The position numbers were made by a program, and so were the translations under genes. A stretch of DNA of 7,708 nt from Acidobacteriaceae bacterium (GTDB lineage: Bacteria; Acidobacteriota; Terriglobia; Terriglobales; Acidobacteriaceae): NCBI GenBank assembly GCA_030039895.1, contig JASHUR010000337.1:1-7708 (forward strand), in the 5' to 3' direction. Below the pieces are notes generated by a model. The model saw nothing but the letters and a program-made list of their open reading frames with translations. It had not been told where the DNA came from and searched no databases. Below are positions 1 through 6,045 of this stretch, piece after piece; positions within the stretch are counted from its first letter, which is position 1, and every line of letters starts with the position of its first letter.

Positions 1-1023
1 TCAAAGGCAAAGCGGGACCATGGAACATTCTGTGTCTCCTGCCATACGAACCTGCCATATGCACTGTCGCGCGCTGCGCTCCAGGAGCAATTAGGTCAGC
101 AGGGAATGCCAGAGCCAGAGACGGTGATGTTCGACAACATCGAGGAGCGCGTCTCCCACTGGAATGAGATGAAGCCGTACTACTCCGACGCTGTAGACGG
201 CCGGGGCAAGAGCGCGCAGTCCCGTGCGACCGAAGCTGTGCTGAATGCTGTGATCCTAGCAAGCCGGGACGCGCAGGAAGGAAAGCTCAGCACGATCACA
301 AAGACCGCGTTTGACGAGGCATGGGCGCTGCAGGAAAAGTCCGGAGAGAATGCCGGCGGATGGCGGTGGCAGAATTTTCGTCTTGCTCCGTGGGAGTCGG
401 GCGAGTCTGCTTATCAGGGTGCGGCGATGTTTGCGATTGCGCTGGGAAATACTCCGGATAATTATGCTGACGATCCGGCGATCAGCCAGAATATTGAGCT
501 GCTCAAGGACTATCTGAAACGCGAATATGCAGCGCAGCCTTTGATGAGCAAGCTTTATGTCCTTTGGGCATCGGCCCGAATGCCCGGGCTGCTGGACGAC
601 ACGCAGCGGGCAGCTTTGCTGGCAGAGATCGGAAGACTCCAGCAGGGCGACGGCGGCTGGGTTCTGGACTCGCTGGACAAGCAGCCGTTCTGGAAGCTGC
701 TGGAGGGAAGAGCAGACAGCGACGGCTGCGCTACGGGTCTGGTGGTTGTGGCGCTGGAAGAGTCCGGCGTGAGCGCGCAGAACGCGATGTTGCAGCGCAG
801 CCTGAAATGGCTAAGGGGCCACCAGAGCACGGACGGCAGCTGGCGCGCGTATTCCCTGAACGAGCGGCGCGAGACGGACACCAACGTCGGACGCTTTATG
901 AGCGATGCGGCGACCGGATATGCGGTGCTGGCGTTGGAGGTCGCGCGGAGCGAGGCCGGCCTCAACTCCGTGCAGCCGCACCAGCATGAGAAGCAATCAT
1001 TGGTCCGGCATGGTTCTTCCTGA
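1..1023 (+). CDS. Squalene-cyclase/prenyltransferase-fold protein with a c-type heme motif, 5' end missing
   Basis: The frame is open from base 1, so the gene begins left of the window and the ATG at 106 is internal; 340 residues are visible. A CVSCH heme-attachment motif is encoded at 31-45 (Cys at 31-33 and 40-42, His at 43-45), which would suit an exported protein. It is followed by helical repeats of the terpenoid-cyclase/prenyltransferase alpha-alpha toroid type: GGW near 358, QQGDGGW near 640 and HQSTDGSW near 823 resemble the QW repeats of squalene-hopene cyclase. A DSDGCAT stretch at 715-735 resembles the cyclase DxDDTA acid motif, but the last Asp is Gly. The last 62 nt overlap the opposing glycosyltransferase, and the tail (HQHEKQSLVRHGSS) looks unconserved. 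I recall similar heme-plus-cyclase proteins from Acidobacteriota. The substrate is unknown, and catalytic cyclase activity cannot be assumed. Confidence 0.8.
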   Translation, partial: SKAKRDHGTFCVSCHTNLPYALSRAALQEQLGQQGMPEPETVMFDNIEERVSHWNEMKPYYSDAVDGRGKSAQSRATEAVLNAVILASRDAQEGKLSTITKTAFDEAWALQEKSGENAGGWRWQNFRLAPWESGESAYQGAAMFAIALGNTPDNYADDPAISQNIELLKDYLKREYAAQPLMSKLYVLWASARMPGLLDDTQRAALLAEIGRLQQGDGGWVLDSLDKQPFWKLLEGRADSDGCATGLVVVALEESGVSAQNAMLQRSLKWLRGHQSTDGSWRAYSLNERRETDTNVGRFMSDAATGYAVLALEVARSEAGLNSVQPHQHEKQSLVRHGSS

Positions 1024-2257
1024 CCCGGCCTTTTGACAGAAACTGCGCATAGAGTTCAATCATGCGCCGCCGGGCGATCGCGACATCGAACTTCTCCACT
1101 CTCTTCAGCGCGGAAGCTGCAAAGTCCCGCCGTACCTCCGGGTCCGTCATCTGGTAGATGGCCTCGGTTAATTGCTTAGCCTCCGGTTGAATCAGCAGCC
1201 CGCAGGGCCCAAGCGCCTCGCGGTTGCCGCCCACATCCGTCGCGATGACCGGGATGCCGCAGGCCATATATTCCAGCAGGGAATTTGAAAATCCTTCCGC
1301 GTAGGAAGACAGCACGGCGATATCGAAGGCAGCCAGGTATGGGCGCACATCCTTTGCGGCTCCGGCCAGGCAGACGATTCCCTCCAGCCCGTACATACGA
1401 ATGGTTTGCCGGAGCTGCGCCTTTATCTCGCCGTCCCCGACGAGAAGGAAGCGATAGCGCGGGTTGTGCCGGTAAGCTTCAGCAGCTGCACTCACAAACA
1501 TCTCCACACCCTTAACCTTGCGCAGACACGATACATTTCCCACCAGAATCTGATCGTGATCAATTTTCAATGCCAGGCGCGAAGATTCGCGCTCCTCCGG
1601 CATTGGCCGCATCTGCTCCAGATCAACTCCGTTGTAAACAACGCTGATGCGCTTGCGGGAGGTCTTCTCTGTCTCCACAACCCGCTCGAGAACAGCGTTC
1701 GAGTTCGCGATGATCTGGTCTACCAGCAGGTTTGCTCTTCCTTGCCACCGGAGCACTCGCTTACTCGGCCCGTCGGGGCGCGGATGATTGAGGTTTCTAC
1801 GTGTCCCCAAAATGACGTTGACTCCGGCCAGACGCCCGGTTACCGGGCCGAGCAAGTTTGCCTCAGTAAACATGGTCTGAAGGATGTCGAATTTCTGTGC
1901 CTTGATCCACGATTTGAGCTTGAGCAGAGATCGAGATCCGCGCCAGGAGGCGATTGTATCGATCTGAAAGTGAGTCACCGGACAACCGGCGATCTTTTCT
2001 GTAAGCCATTTGGTGTTGCGCAGCACACAGATCTGCGGGCGCATTCCACCCTGCTTGCAGATGTCGATCATCTGCAGAATCTGGCGTTCGCTTCCGCCGG
2101 CCGTGATGGCCTCCAATTCATCGACTAAAAACAGGATTCGCGCCCCACTGACTGCGTCGTGTGTTGCAGACGCCAGAGAGCGCGGGTCAAGTGATGCATC
2201 TTGCGCTTGTTGCTTCGTCATAAAGCCGCTCGTTGCCTGGCCAGTGGCCATGTTCAT
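962..2257 (-). CDS. GT4 family glycosyltransferase
   Basis: This 431-residue protein has the two-domain GT-B plan of the GT4 (GT1 superfamily) retaining glycosyltransferases. The N-terminal acceptor domain begins around residue 40 (ILFLVDELEAITAGGSERQ), with the GGSE glycine loop at 54-57. VVYNGVD at 206-212 marks the interdomain region. The C-terminal donor domain contains LLVGDG (271-276) and the EX7E signature EGFSNSLLE (Glu321 and Glu329), followed by GIPVIATDVGGNRE. No signal peptide or membrane segment is evident, so it should act at the cytoplasmic face on a lipid-linked acceptor. It is the last gene of the run with the dehydrogenase and epimerase, 54 nt after the latter. The start is uncertain: ATG at 2257, 2251 and 2221 all precede the conserved domain, and none has a strong ribosome-binding site. 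Its final 62 nt overlap the + strand gene. Sugar donor and acceptor cannot be read from the sequence. Confidence 0.92.
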   Translation of the reverse strand: MNMATGQATSGFMTKQQAQDASLDPRSLASATHDAVSGARILFLVDELEAITAGGSERQILQMIDICKQGGMRPQICVLRNTKWLTEKIAGCPVTHFQIDTIASWRGSRSLLKLKSWIKAQKFDILQTMFTEANLLGPVTGRLAGVNVILGTRRNLNHPRPDGPSKRVLRWQGRANLLVDQIIANSNAVLERVVETEKTSRKRISVVYNGVDLEQMRPMPEERESSRLALKIDHDQILVGNVSCLRKVKGVEMFVSAAAEAYRHNPRYRFLLVGDGEIKAQLRQTIRMYGLEGIVCLAGAAKDVRPYLAAFDIAVLSSYAEGFSNSLLEYMACGIPVIATDVGGNREALGPCGLLIQPEAKQLTEAIYQMTDPEVRRDFAASALKRVEKFDVAIARRRMIELYAQFLSKGRVRKNHAGPMIASHAGAAARS

Positions 2258-2276
2258 CCCAATGTCTGCGGAAATG

Positions 2277-2290
2277 CCGGGTTGCCCCGG
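2277..2290 (-). other. Small GNRA-loop hairpin between epimerase and GT4 genes
   Basis: In the transcribed (-) sense this reads CCGGG-GCAA-CCCGG: a 5-bp perfect stem closed by a GCAA tetraloop, a stable GNRA class. It is flanked at two bases' distance by AAA and TTT, which could extend the stem. It lies in the 54-nt gap, about 20 nt before the GT4 start. There is no proper U-tract, so it is unlikely to be a strong terminator. A role in mRNA stability or in damping GT4 expression is inference, and it could be chance. Confidence 0.3.
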
Positions 2291-2311
2291 TGTTTTCGCA
2301 TGGTTTGTTGC

Positions 2312-3280
2312 CTACGCTGAGACAAGCTCCGTTGCGTGCCAGAGTTTGTTCGCGTACCAGTCGACCGTGCGGCTCAACCCTTCTTCAAAGCCGACTGTGG
2401 GGGTGTATCCAAAATCCTGCTGCGCTTTCTCAATGGAGGCCAATGAGTGCCTGATGTCGCCATTACGTGGCGGCGCAAACACCGGCAGCTTTCTGAACTC
2501 GATCATGTGCGCGAGCAGTTCGTAGGTTTCCAGCAGGGAATAGTTCTTTCCGCAGGCAATGTTATAGATCTTTCCGCTTACCTTGTCTGCCGGAGCGAAT
2601 GCAGCGAGCAGGTTGGCTCGCACTACATTGTCAATATAGGTGAAGTCGCGGCTTTGGTTGCCGTCTCCGTAAATTGTGGGCACGATGCCCGTAAGCATTG
2701 AGGTAATGAATTTGGCCAGAACCCCGGAATAGGGAGAATCCGCGGCCTGACCCGGTCCAAACACGTTGAAGTAGCGCAGGCACACGGTTTCGATGTTGTA
2801 AACGCGAGCAAAGCTCTGCATGTACAGCTCTCCTGCGAGCTTTTGCACCGCATATGGAGAGATCGGCGCGGGCAGCATGCCTTCATGCTTAGGAAGCGTC
2901 GGCGACTCACCATAGGCCGACGAGGAGGCCGCATACACGATGCGTTTTACCCCCATGTCGCGCGCGGCCATCAGCACGGAGAATGTGCCTTCAATGTTTG
3001 CCTGATGACTGGTTGACGGATCGAGCACGGATTTGGCGACCGAAGGCAGTGCAGCCTCGTGAAAGACCACATCCACATCCTGGCAAAGAGAGCGGATCAG
3101 CGATTCGTCGCACACGTCGCCTTCGGAGAAATTCACCAGATCGAGTACATCGGAAAGATTCTCCAGCTTGCCCGTGACCAGGTTGTCGATACCGCGGACC
3201 TCGTGACCTTGTGCGCACAATTCGCGAACCAATGAGGATCCGATGAATCCGGCGGCACCCGTTACCAGCATTCTTGCCAT
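2312..3280 (-). CDS. UDP-N-acetylhexosamine(uronate) 4-epimerase, WbpP/TviC-like extended SDR
   Basis: This 322-residue protein is an extended short-chain dehydrogenase with an N-terminal Rossmann fold: TGAAGFIG gives glycines 8, 11 and 14 for NAD binding, followed by GIDNL. The catalytic region shows AASSSAYG (Ser119-121) and the YxxxK pair Tyr143/Lys147 in SPYAVQK. LRYFNVFGP and SRDFTYIDN follow, then RNGDIRHS near 272-279. The 24-residue Ser-to-Tyr spacing matches WbpP (Ser142/Tyr166) as I recall it, and the RxGDxxHS box is typical of enzymes accepting N-acetylated UDP-sugars. Known relatives interconvert UDP-GlcNAc/UDP-GalNAc or their uronic acids. Lying 41 nt after the 6-dehydrogenase, it most likely acts on UDP-GlcNAcA (inference). 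A TTG-initiated frame reaches back to 3325, but the ATG at 3280 is preceded by GGAGAG at 6 nt and immediately starts the Rossmann strand, so I chose it. Confidence 0.93.
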   Translation of the reverse strand: MARMLVTGAAGFIGSSLVRELCAQGHEVRGIDNLVTGKLENLSDVLDLVNFSEGDVCDESLIRSLCQDVDVVFHEAALPSVAKSVLDPSTSHQANIEGTFSVLMAARDMGVKRIVYAASSSAYGESPTLPKHEGMLPAPISPYAVQKLAGELYMQSFARVYNIETVCLRYFNVFGPGQAADSPYSGVLAKFITSMLTGIVPTIYGDGNQSRDFTYIDNVVRANLLAAFAPADKVSGKIYNIACGKNYSLLETYELLAHMIEFRKLPVFAPPRNGDIRHSLASIEKAQQDFGYTPTVGFEEGLSRTVDWYANKLWHATELVSA

Positions 3281-3286
3281 TTCATG

Positions 3287-3292
3287 CTCTCC
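3287..3292 (-). promoter_or_regulatory. Ribosome-binding site GGAGAG of the epimerase gene
   Basis: On the - strand GGAGAG lies 6 nt before the ATG at 3280-3278. It is the clearest Shine-Dalgarno in the run, and it decides against the longer TTG start at 3325, which would overlap the dehydrogenase stop codon and add 15 arginine-rich residues before the fold. Confidence 0.75.
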
Positions 3293-3321
3293 ATACTCAA
3301 GAAATCTGCGCCGCCCTCGGC

Positions 3322-4674
3322 TCAACAGCGGACAATATTGTCCCGATTGAGTCCGGCAGTCGCGTTGCGTGTATCAACGACCAGTTGTGCCTGTTGCGCA
3401 ATAGCTTCAAAGTCATAGTCGGAATGGTCTGTGGCGATCAGCACACAATCATAAGAAGCGAGATCATCCAGGGACCGACAAGTCATATTGAGGTCATAGT
3501 GGCGGCCGCGTCCTACAGTCGGGAAATAGGGGTCGTTATAGCTGACGTTGGCGCCGCGCTTCTTCAGAACCTCAATGAGTGTCAATGAAGGCGACTCGCG
3601 CAGGTCGTCAATGTCCTTTTTGTAGGCGAGTCCCAGCACCAAAACGTTGGATCCCTTTAAGGGCTTGCCTCTCTCGTTCAGAGCAGTCGCTACGGAATCG
3701 ATGACGTGATAGGGCATGGAGGTATTGATTTCGCCGGCGAGATCGATAAAGCGCGTTGAGAAGTCAACCTCCTTCGCTTTCCACGAGAGATAGAAGGGAT
3801 CGATGGGAATACAGTGACCGCCCAGGCCGGGACCGGGATAGAAGGGCTGAAACCCGAAGGGCTTGGTTGCCGCCGCGTCAATGATCTCCCAGATATCGAG
3901 ACCCATCCGGAGGCAAAGCAACTTGAGCTCGTTGACGAGCGCGATATTGATGCAGCGGTAAATGTTCTCAAGCAGCTTGGTCATCTCTGCAGCAGAGGCG
4001 CTGGAGACCGGCACAATGCGGCGAAAAGCCGTGTTGTAGAGGCTGCCGGCAAGTTCGGTACTGAGCTGCGAACCGGAGCCTACGACCTTGGGAATATCCT
4101 GCCGGTCGACGGTGGCATTGCCCGGATCCTCCCGTTCAGGGGAGTAAGCCACATGGAAGCAGCGCGATTCGTCCGCCCCATCGCGATAGCAGCGCAGCCC
4201 GTCGGGATTGCCTTCCTCAAGGGCCGGGATCAGGACTTCATTCGTGGTGCCGGGGTAAGTCGTGCTCTCAAGGATGATGAGCTGTCCGGCCCGGAGATAA
4301 GGGGCAAGCGCGCGGGCGGTTTGCTCGATGTAGCGCATGTCCGGCCCCTGATGTTCATCGAGCGGGGTCGGTACGCAGATCATCACTGCATCCATATCCC
4401 GTATGTCGCTATAGTCACTGGTCGCCTCAAATCCCTGCTCGCGCAGGGCCTGAATTTCTTCCGGCAGGATGCGTTGGATATAGGAGCGTCCGGCGTTCAA
4501 ATTTTCGACCTTTGATGAGTCCACATCAAAACCCGTGAGCCGGAAACCGGCACGCGAGTAAAGCATGGCCAAAGGAAGGCCGACGTAACCCAACCCGACC
4601 ACGCCGAGCCGGGCAGTGCGCTGTTGAATCATCTGCTCCAGTGGGTGAGCTTGAGCGGTTAGAACGGGACTCAT
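3322..4674 (-). CDS. Nucleotide-sugar 6-dehydrogenase, WbpA-like (probably UDP-GlcNAc to UDP-GlcNAcA)
   Basis: This 450-residue protein is a complete UDP-glucose/GDP-mannose dehydrogenase family member. GLGYVGLP (27-34) is the NAD-binding loop. ESTTYPGTT (136-144) and YSPEREDPGN (177-186) are typical of the UDP-N-acetylhexosamine dehydrogenases (WbpA group) rather than UDP-glucose dehydrogenases. Lys233 and Asn237 in MTKLLEN fit the conserved catalytic helix. PGPGLGGHCIPIDPFYL carries the catalytic Cys288, and GLAYKKDIDDLRESP (348-362) opens the C-terminal UDP-binding domain. Such enzymes oxidise C6 of the sugar nucleotide in two NAD+-dependent steps in the cytoplasm. The ATG at 4674 is the first possible start, because the preceding in-frame codons include TAA and TGA; a GGAG lies 12 nt upstream, rather far. 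Residues about 154-172 look slightly longer than in WbpA. The stop is 41 nt before the epimerase ATG. Exact substrate (UDP-GlcNAc, UDP-GalNAc or UDP-ManNAc) is inferred. Confidence 0.95.
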   Translation of the reverse strand: MSPVLTAQAHPLEQMIQQRTARLGVVGLGYVGLPLAMLYSRAGFRLTGFDVDSSKVENLNAGRSYIQRILPEEIQALREQGFEATSDYSDIRDMDAVMICVPTPLDEHQGPDMRYIEQTARALAPYLRAGQLIILESTTYPGTTNEVLIPALEEGNPDGLRCYRDGADESRCFHVAYSPEREDPGNATVDRQDIPKVVGSGSQLSTELAGSLYNTAFRRIVPVSSASAAEMTKLLENIYRCINIALVNELKLLCLRMGLDIWEIIDAAATKPFGFQPFYPGPGLGGHCIPIDPFYLSWKAKEVDFSTRFIDLAGEINTSMPYHVIDSVATALNERGKPLKGSNVLVLGLAYKKDIDDLRESPSLTLIEVLKKRGANVSYNDPYFPTVGRGRHYDLNMTCRSLDDLASYDCVLIATDHSDYDFEAIAQQAQLVVDTRNATAGLNRDNIVRC

Positions 4675-4683
4675 CGTTATTCA

Positions 4684-4917
4684 TTACTCCGGAGTGAATG
4701 TTCGAACACGTAAACCTGTATGCAAGCGGAGTGCCGATTGTTTCGGGGCGAGCACGTGCTGCAAATCGCGCCTGAACTGCGCGCTTGCAAGCATGATCCG
4801 CGGTGCGGGAGGGTCAATGTGCAACAGCATGCACACTGCATCCAAGTGCGCAGACAAGAGGAGCGCCTGGAAAGCCGAAGCCTCAGGTGAGGAAATTGGG
4901 CCGGACTCAATGGCCAC
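4684..4917 (-). CDS. Possible small protein of unknown function upstream of the dehydrogenase
   Basis: This is a 77-codon frame from a GTG start to TAA. The family is not recognised, and I see no signal peptide or clear membrane helix. The middle is helical and Leu/Ala/His-rich (ALLLSAHLDAVCMLLHID). Three things favour coding. My count gives 49 of 77 third positions as G/C against 37 of 77 second positions, a coding-like bias. The frame lies exactly in phase with the dehydrogenase, and its TAA is followed at once by TGA, 9 nt before that ATG. The GGAG that could serve the dehydrogenase lies in its last codons, an arrangement suited to translational coupling. Against it, the GTG has only a weak upstream AAGG at 14 nt, the frame stays open into the deacetylase 5' end without another start, and other frames here are also open. 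It may be a decayed gene or chance. Confidence 0.25.
   Translation of the reverse strand: MAIESGPISSPEASAFQALLLSAHLDAVCMLLHIDPPAPRIMLASAQFRRDLQHVLAPKQSALRLHTGLRVRTFTPE
4751..4760. repeat. Perfect palindrome AGCACGTGCT
   Basis: This 10-bp sequence equals its own reverse complement and contains a CACGTG core. It lies in the divergent spacer, about 80 bp upstream of the dehydrogenase start. It could be half of a regulator site together with the palindrome at 4783-4792. No regulator gene is in the window, so function is conjecture. Confidence 0.3.
4783..4792. repeat. Perfect palindrome GCTTGCAAGC
   Basis: This 10-bp sequence equals its own reverse complement. Its centre is 32 bp from that of the palindrome at 4751-4760, close to three helical turns, so two dimers could sit on the same DNA face. 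It is a possible operator and could also be chance. Confidence 0.3.
4818..4835. repeat. Inverted repeat TGTGCA-N6-TGCACA
   Basis: Two 6-bp arms are separated by 6 bp, giving the two-half-site geometry of a typical dimeric helix-turn-helix operator. It lies in the divergent spacer, about 155 bp before the deacetylase start and 145 bp before the dehydrogenase start. Six-base arms arise by chance fairly easily, so this is only a candidate. Confidence 0.3.
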
Positions 4918-4989
4918 GAAAGTGCAGCAAACCTTACGAACATCGCTGGCATCAGATAGTCGATCACCAAATCCCCTATCTGTAAACTT

Positions 4990-6045
4990 ATGAACCTGAG
5001 CATTAAAATTGCAGTGGCGTCTGCTCTGGATAAGGCGGGGATCATCTCATTGGTGAGAAAGTTCCGCTCCACCAGGGGCGGACTTGTCTTGACCCTGCAC
5101 CGCGTCCTACCAGCCGAGGAGGCCCGGAGCTCCTTTGAACCTTCGGTGACGCTCACGGACACTGTCTTCGAGCAGCTTCTGATCCTGCTGCACCAGGAAT
5201 TTCAGGTTGTCAGCCTTACTCAACTGATCAACCAGCCGGTGGACATACAGGGGCGGCAGAGGGTAGCGCTCACCTTTGATGACGGCTGGGCCGACACCTA
5301 TTCCTGCGCCTTTCCGCTTCTGCTTCGCTACCGGATTCCGGCGACGGTGTTTTTGTGTCCGGGGCTGATGGTTGCAGGTGGCATGATACCGGAGGAGCGG
5401 TTCGTACACATCTGGCGATGGTGCGAGGACCATCATCATCTTCATCTTCTGCTGCAGGACTTGCGCAAGTGGGGCCTTGCCGGTGGAGATTCCCAGGACA
5501 GATACACATGGTCCCGCCTGCTGAAACGCCTTGCCATTAATGCAAAGATGCTGATGCTCAGCCATCTTGAGAGGACATACGGCGTGCCGGGCTGTGAAAA
5601 GCGGCGTCTGCTCTCGTGGGATGAGGTGAGGATTATGCGCCGCAGCAACATCACCTTCGGCTCGCATACCGTTCATCACTCCACGCTCACAGCCGAGCAG
5701 CAGTCCTCACTCGATGAGGAGTTGCGAAAGTCCAAGGAGATGATTGAGTCAAACATCGGCGAAGAAGTGCGCTTCCTGGCCTACCCAAATGGCGCATATG
5801 ACGCCCGGGTTGCTGAAGCGGCAAGCCAGGCCGGATACACCCACTGCTTCACCACACGGCAGGGCAGCTTTAAACACAAAGCCGATCCGTTCGCAATTCA
5901 CCGCATCAATATGGAGGATGGCGCGCTGGTTGACCGAATCCGATCGCTCAATGCCTCGCGTCTCCGGTTCCATTTGCAGCATTATGCCGGACCGGCGCTG
6001 CTTCTGGCCGTGCTAACACTCCGTTACGCCAGCTCTCTTCAATGA
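4990..6045 (+). CDS. Polysaccharide deacetylase, NodB homology (CE4)
   Basis: This 351-residue protein has a NodB-type carbohydrate esterase 4 domain. LTLHRVLP (34-41) is the usual opening of this subgroup. TFDDG (95-99) supplies the catalytic base and metal-binding Asp, HTVHH (226-230) supplies the two metal-binding histidines of the HxxxH motif, and AYPNG (264-268) stands for the third motif, usually RxPYG/YPxG. Members remove N- or O-acetyl groups from glycans with a bound divalent metal. Between the first two motifs lie about 125 residues, including a helical insertion (about 135-210) with an HHHLHLLLQ run; that spacing is longer than in minimal NodB domains. No cleavable signal peptide is evident. 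The C-terminus (PALLLAVLTL, 335-344) is hydrophobic and could touch the membrane. It is encoded against its neighbours, and its 3' end overlaps the ExoA-like gene by 33 bp. It probably modifies the locus polysaccharide or its lipid-linked precursor (inference). Confidence 0.93.
   Translation: MNLSIKIAVASALDKAGIISLVRKFRSTRGGLVLTLHRVLPAEEARSSFEPSVTLTDTVFEQLLILLHQEFQVVSLTQLINQPVDIQGRQRVALTFDDGWADTYSCAFPLLLRYRIPATVFLCPGLMVAGGMIPEERFVHIWRWCEDHHHLHLLLQDLRKWGLAGGDSQDRYTWSRLLKRLAINAKMLMLSHLERTYGVPGCEKRRLLSWDEVRIMRRSNITFGSHTVHHSTLTAEQQSSLDEELRKSKEMIESNIGEEVRFLAYPNGAYDARVAEAASQAGYTHCFTTRQGSFKHKADPFAIHRINMEDGALVDRIRSLNASRLRFHLQHYAGPALLLAVLTLRYASSLQ

Larger units (their letters stand above)
4675..4989. 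other. 315-nt divergent spacer, likely control region for deacetylase and dehydrogenase run
   Basis: This spacer separates the 5' ends of the + strand deacetylase and the - strand dehydrogenase run, so promoters for both should lie here. I could not find a convincing -10/-35 pair on either strand. It holds two perfect 10-bp palindromes, AGCACGTGCT (4751-4760) and GCTTGCAAGC (4783-4792), with centres 32 bp apart. It also holds a spaced inverted repeat, TGTGCA-N6-TGCACA (4818-4835). These could be operators. A possible small - strand gene occupies 4684-4917. The deacetylase start at 4990 has no purine-rich ribosome-binding site directly before it. Confidence 0.5.

Noticed and set aside
555..965. 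136-codon open frame on the - strand
   Set aside because: It lies entirely antisense within the cyclase-like gene, is Ser/Pro/Arg-rich, and shows no recognisable domain; it is a shadow frame of a G+C-rich gene.
106..1023. A gene starting at the ATG at 106
   Set aside because: The same frame is open back to base 1 and encodes a conserved-looking CxxCH segment, so 106 is internal and the gene is cut by the window edge.
1406..2128. 240-codon open frame on the + strand
   Set aside because: It is antisense to the GT4 gene, whose EX7E and other motifs are intact. The translation has no domain features.
3814..4515. 233-codon open frame on the + strand
   Set aside because: It is antisense to the complete dehydrogenase and lacks any family signature.
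4694..4993. 99-codon open frame on the + strand in the spacer
   Set aside because: It runs into the deacetylase start in another frame, has Cys/Ser/Lys-rich composition without a domain, and complements the more coding-like - strand frame.
4677..5162. 161-codon open frame on the - strand across the spacer
   Set aside because: Much of it is antisense to the deacetylase, and the part in the spacer is Cys/Ser/Arg-rich out-of-frame translation. The frame ending at 4684 has the better coding bias.
5431..5448. CAT/CTT-rich triplet run, possible microsatellite
   Set aside because: It encodes the HHHLHL stretch in an intact deacetylase frame and is too short and imperfect to be a phase-variable repeat.
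5986..5996. GCCGG-A-CCGGC inverted repeat near the deacetylase end, possible terminator
   Set aside because: The one-base loop cannot form a hairpin and no T-tract follows on either strand.
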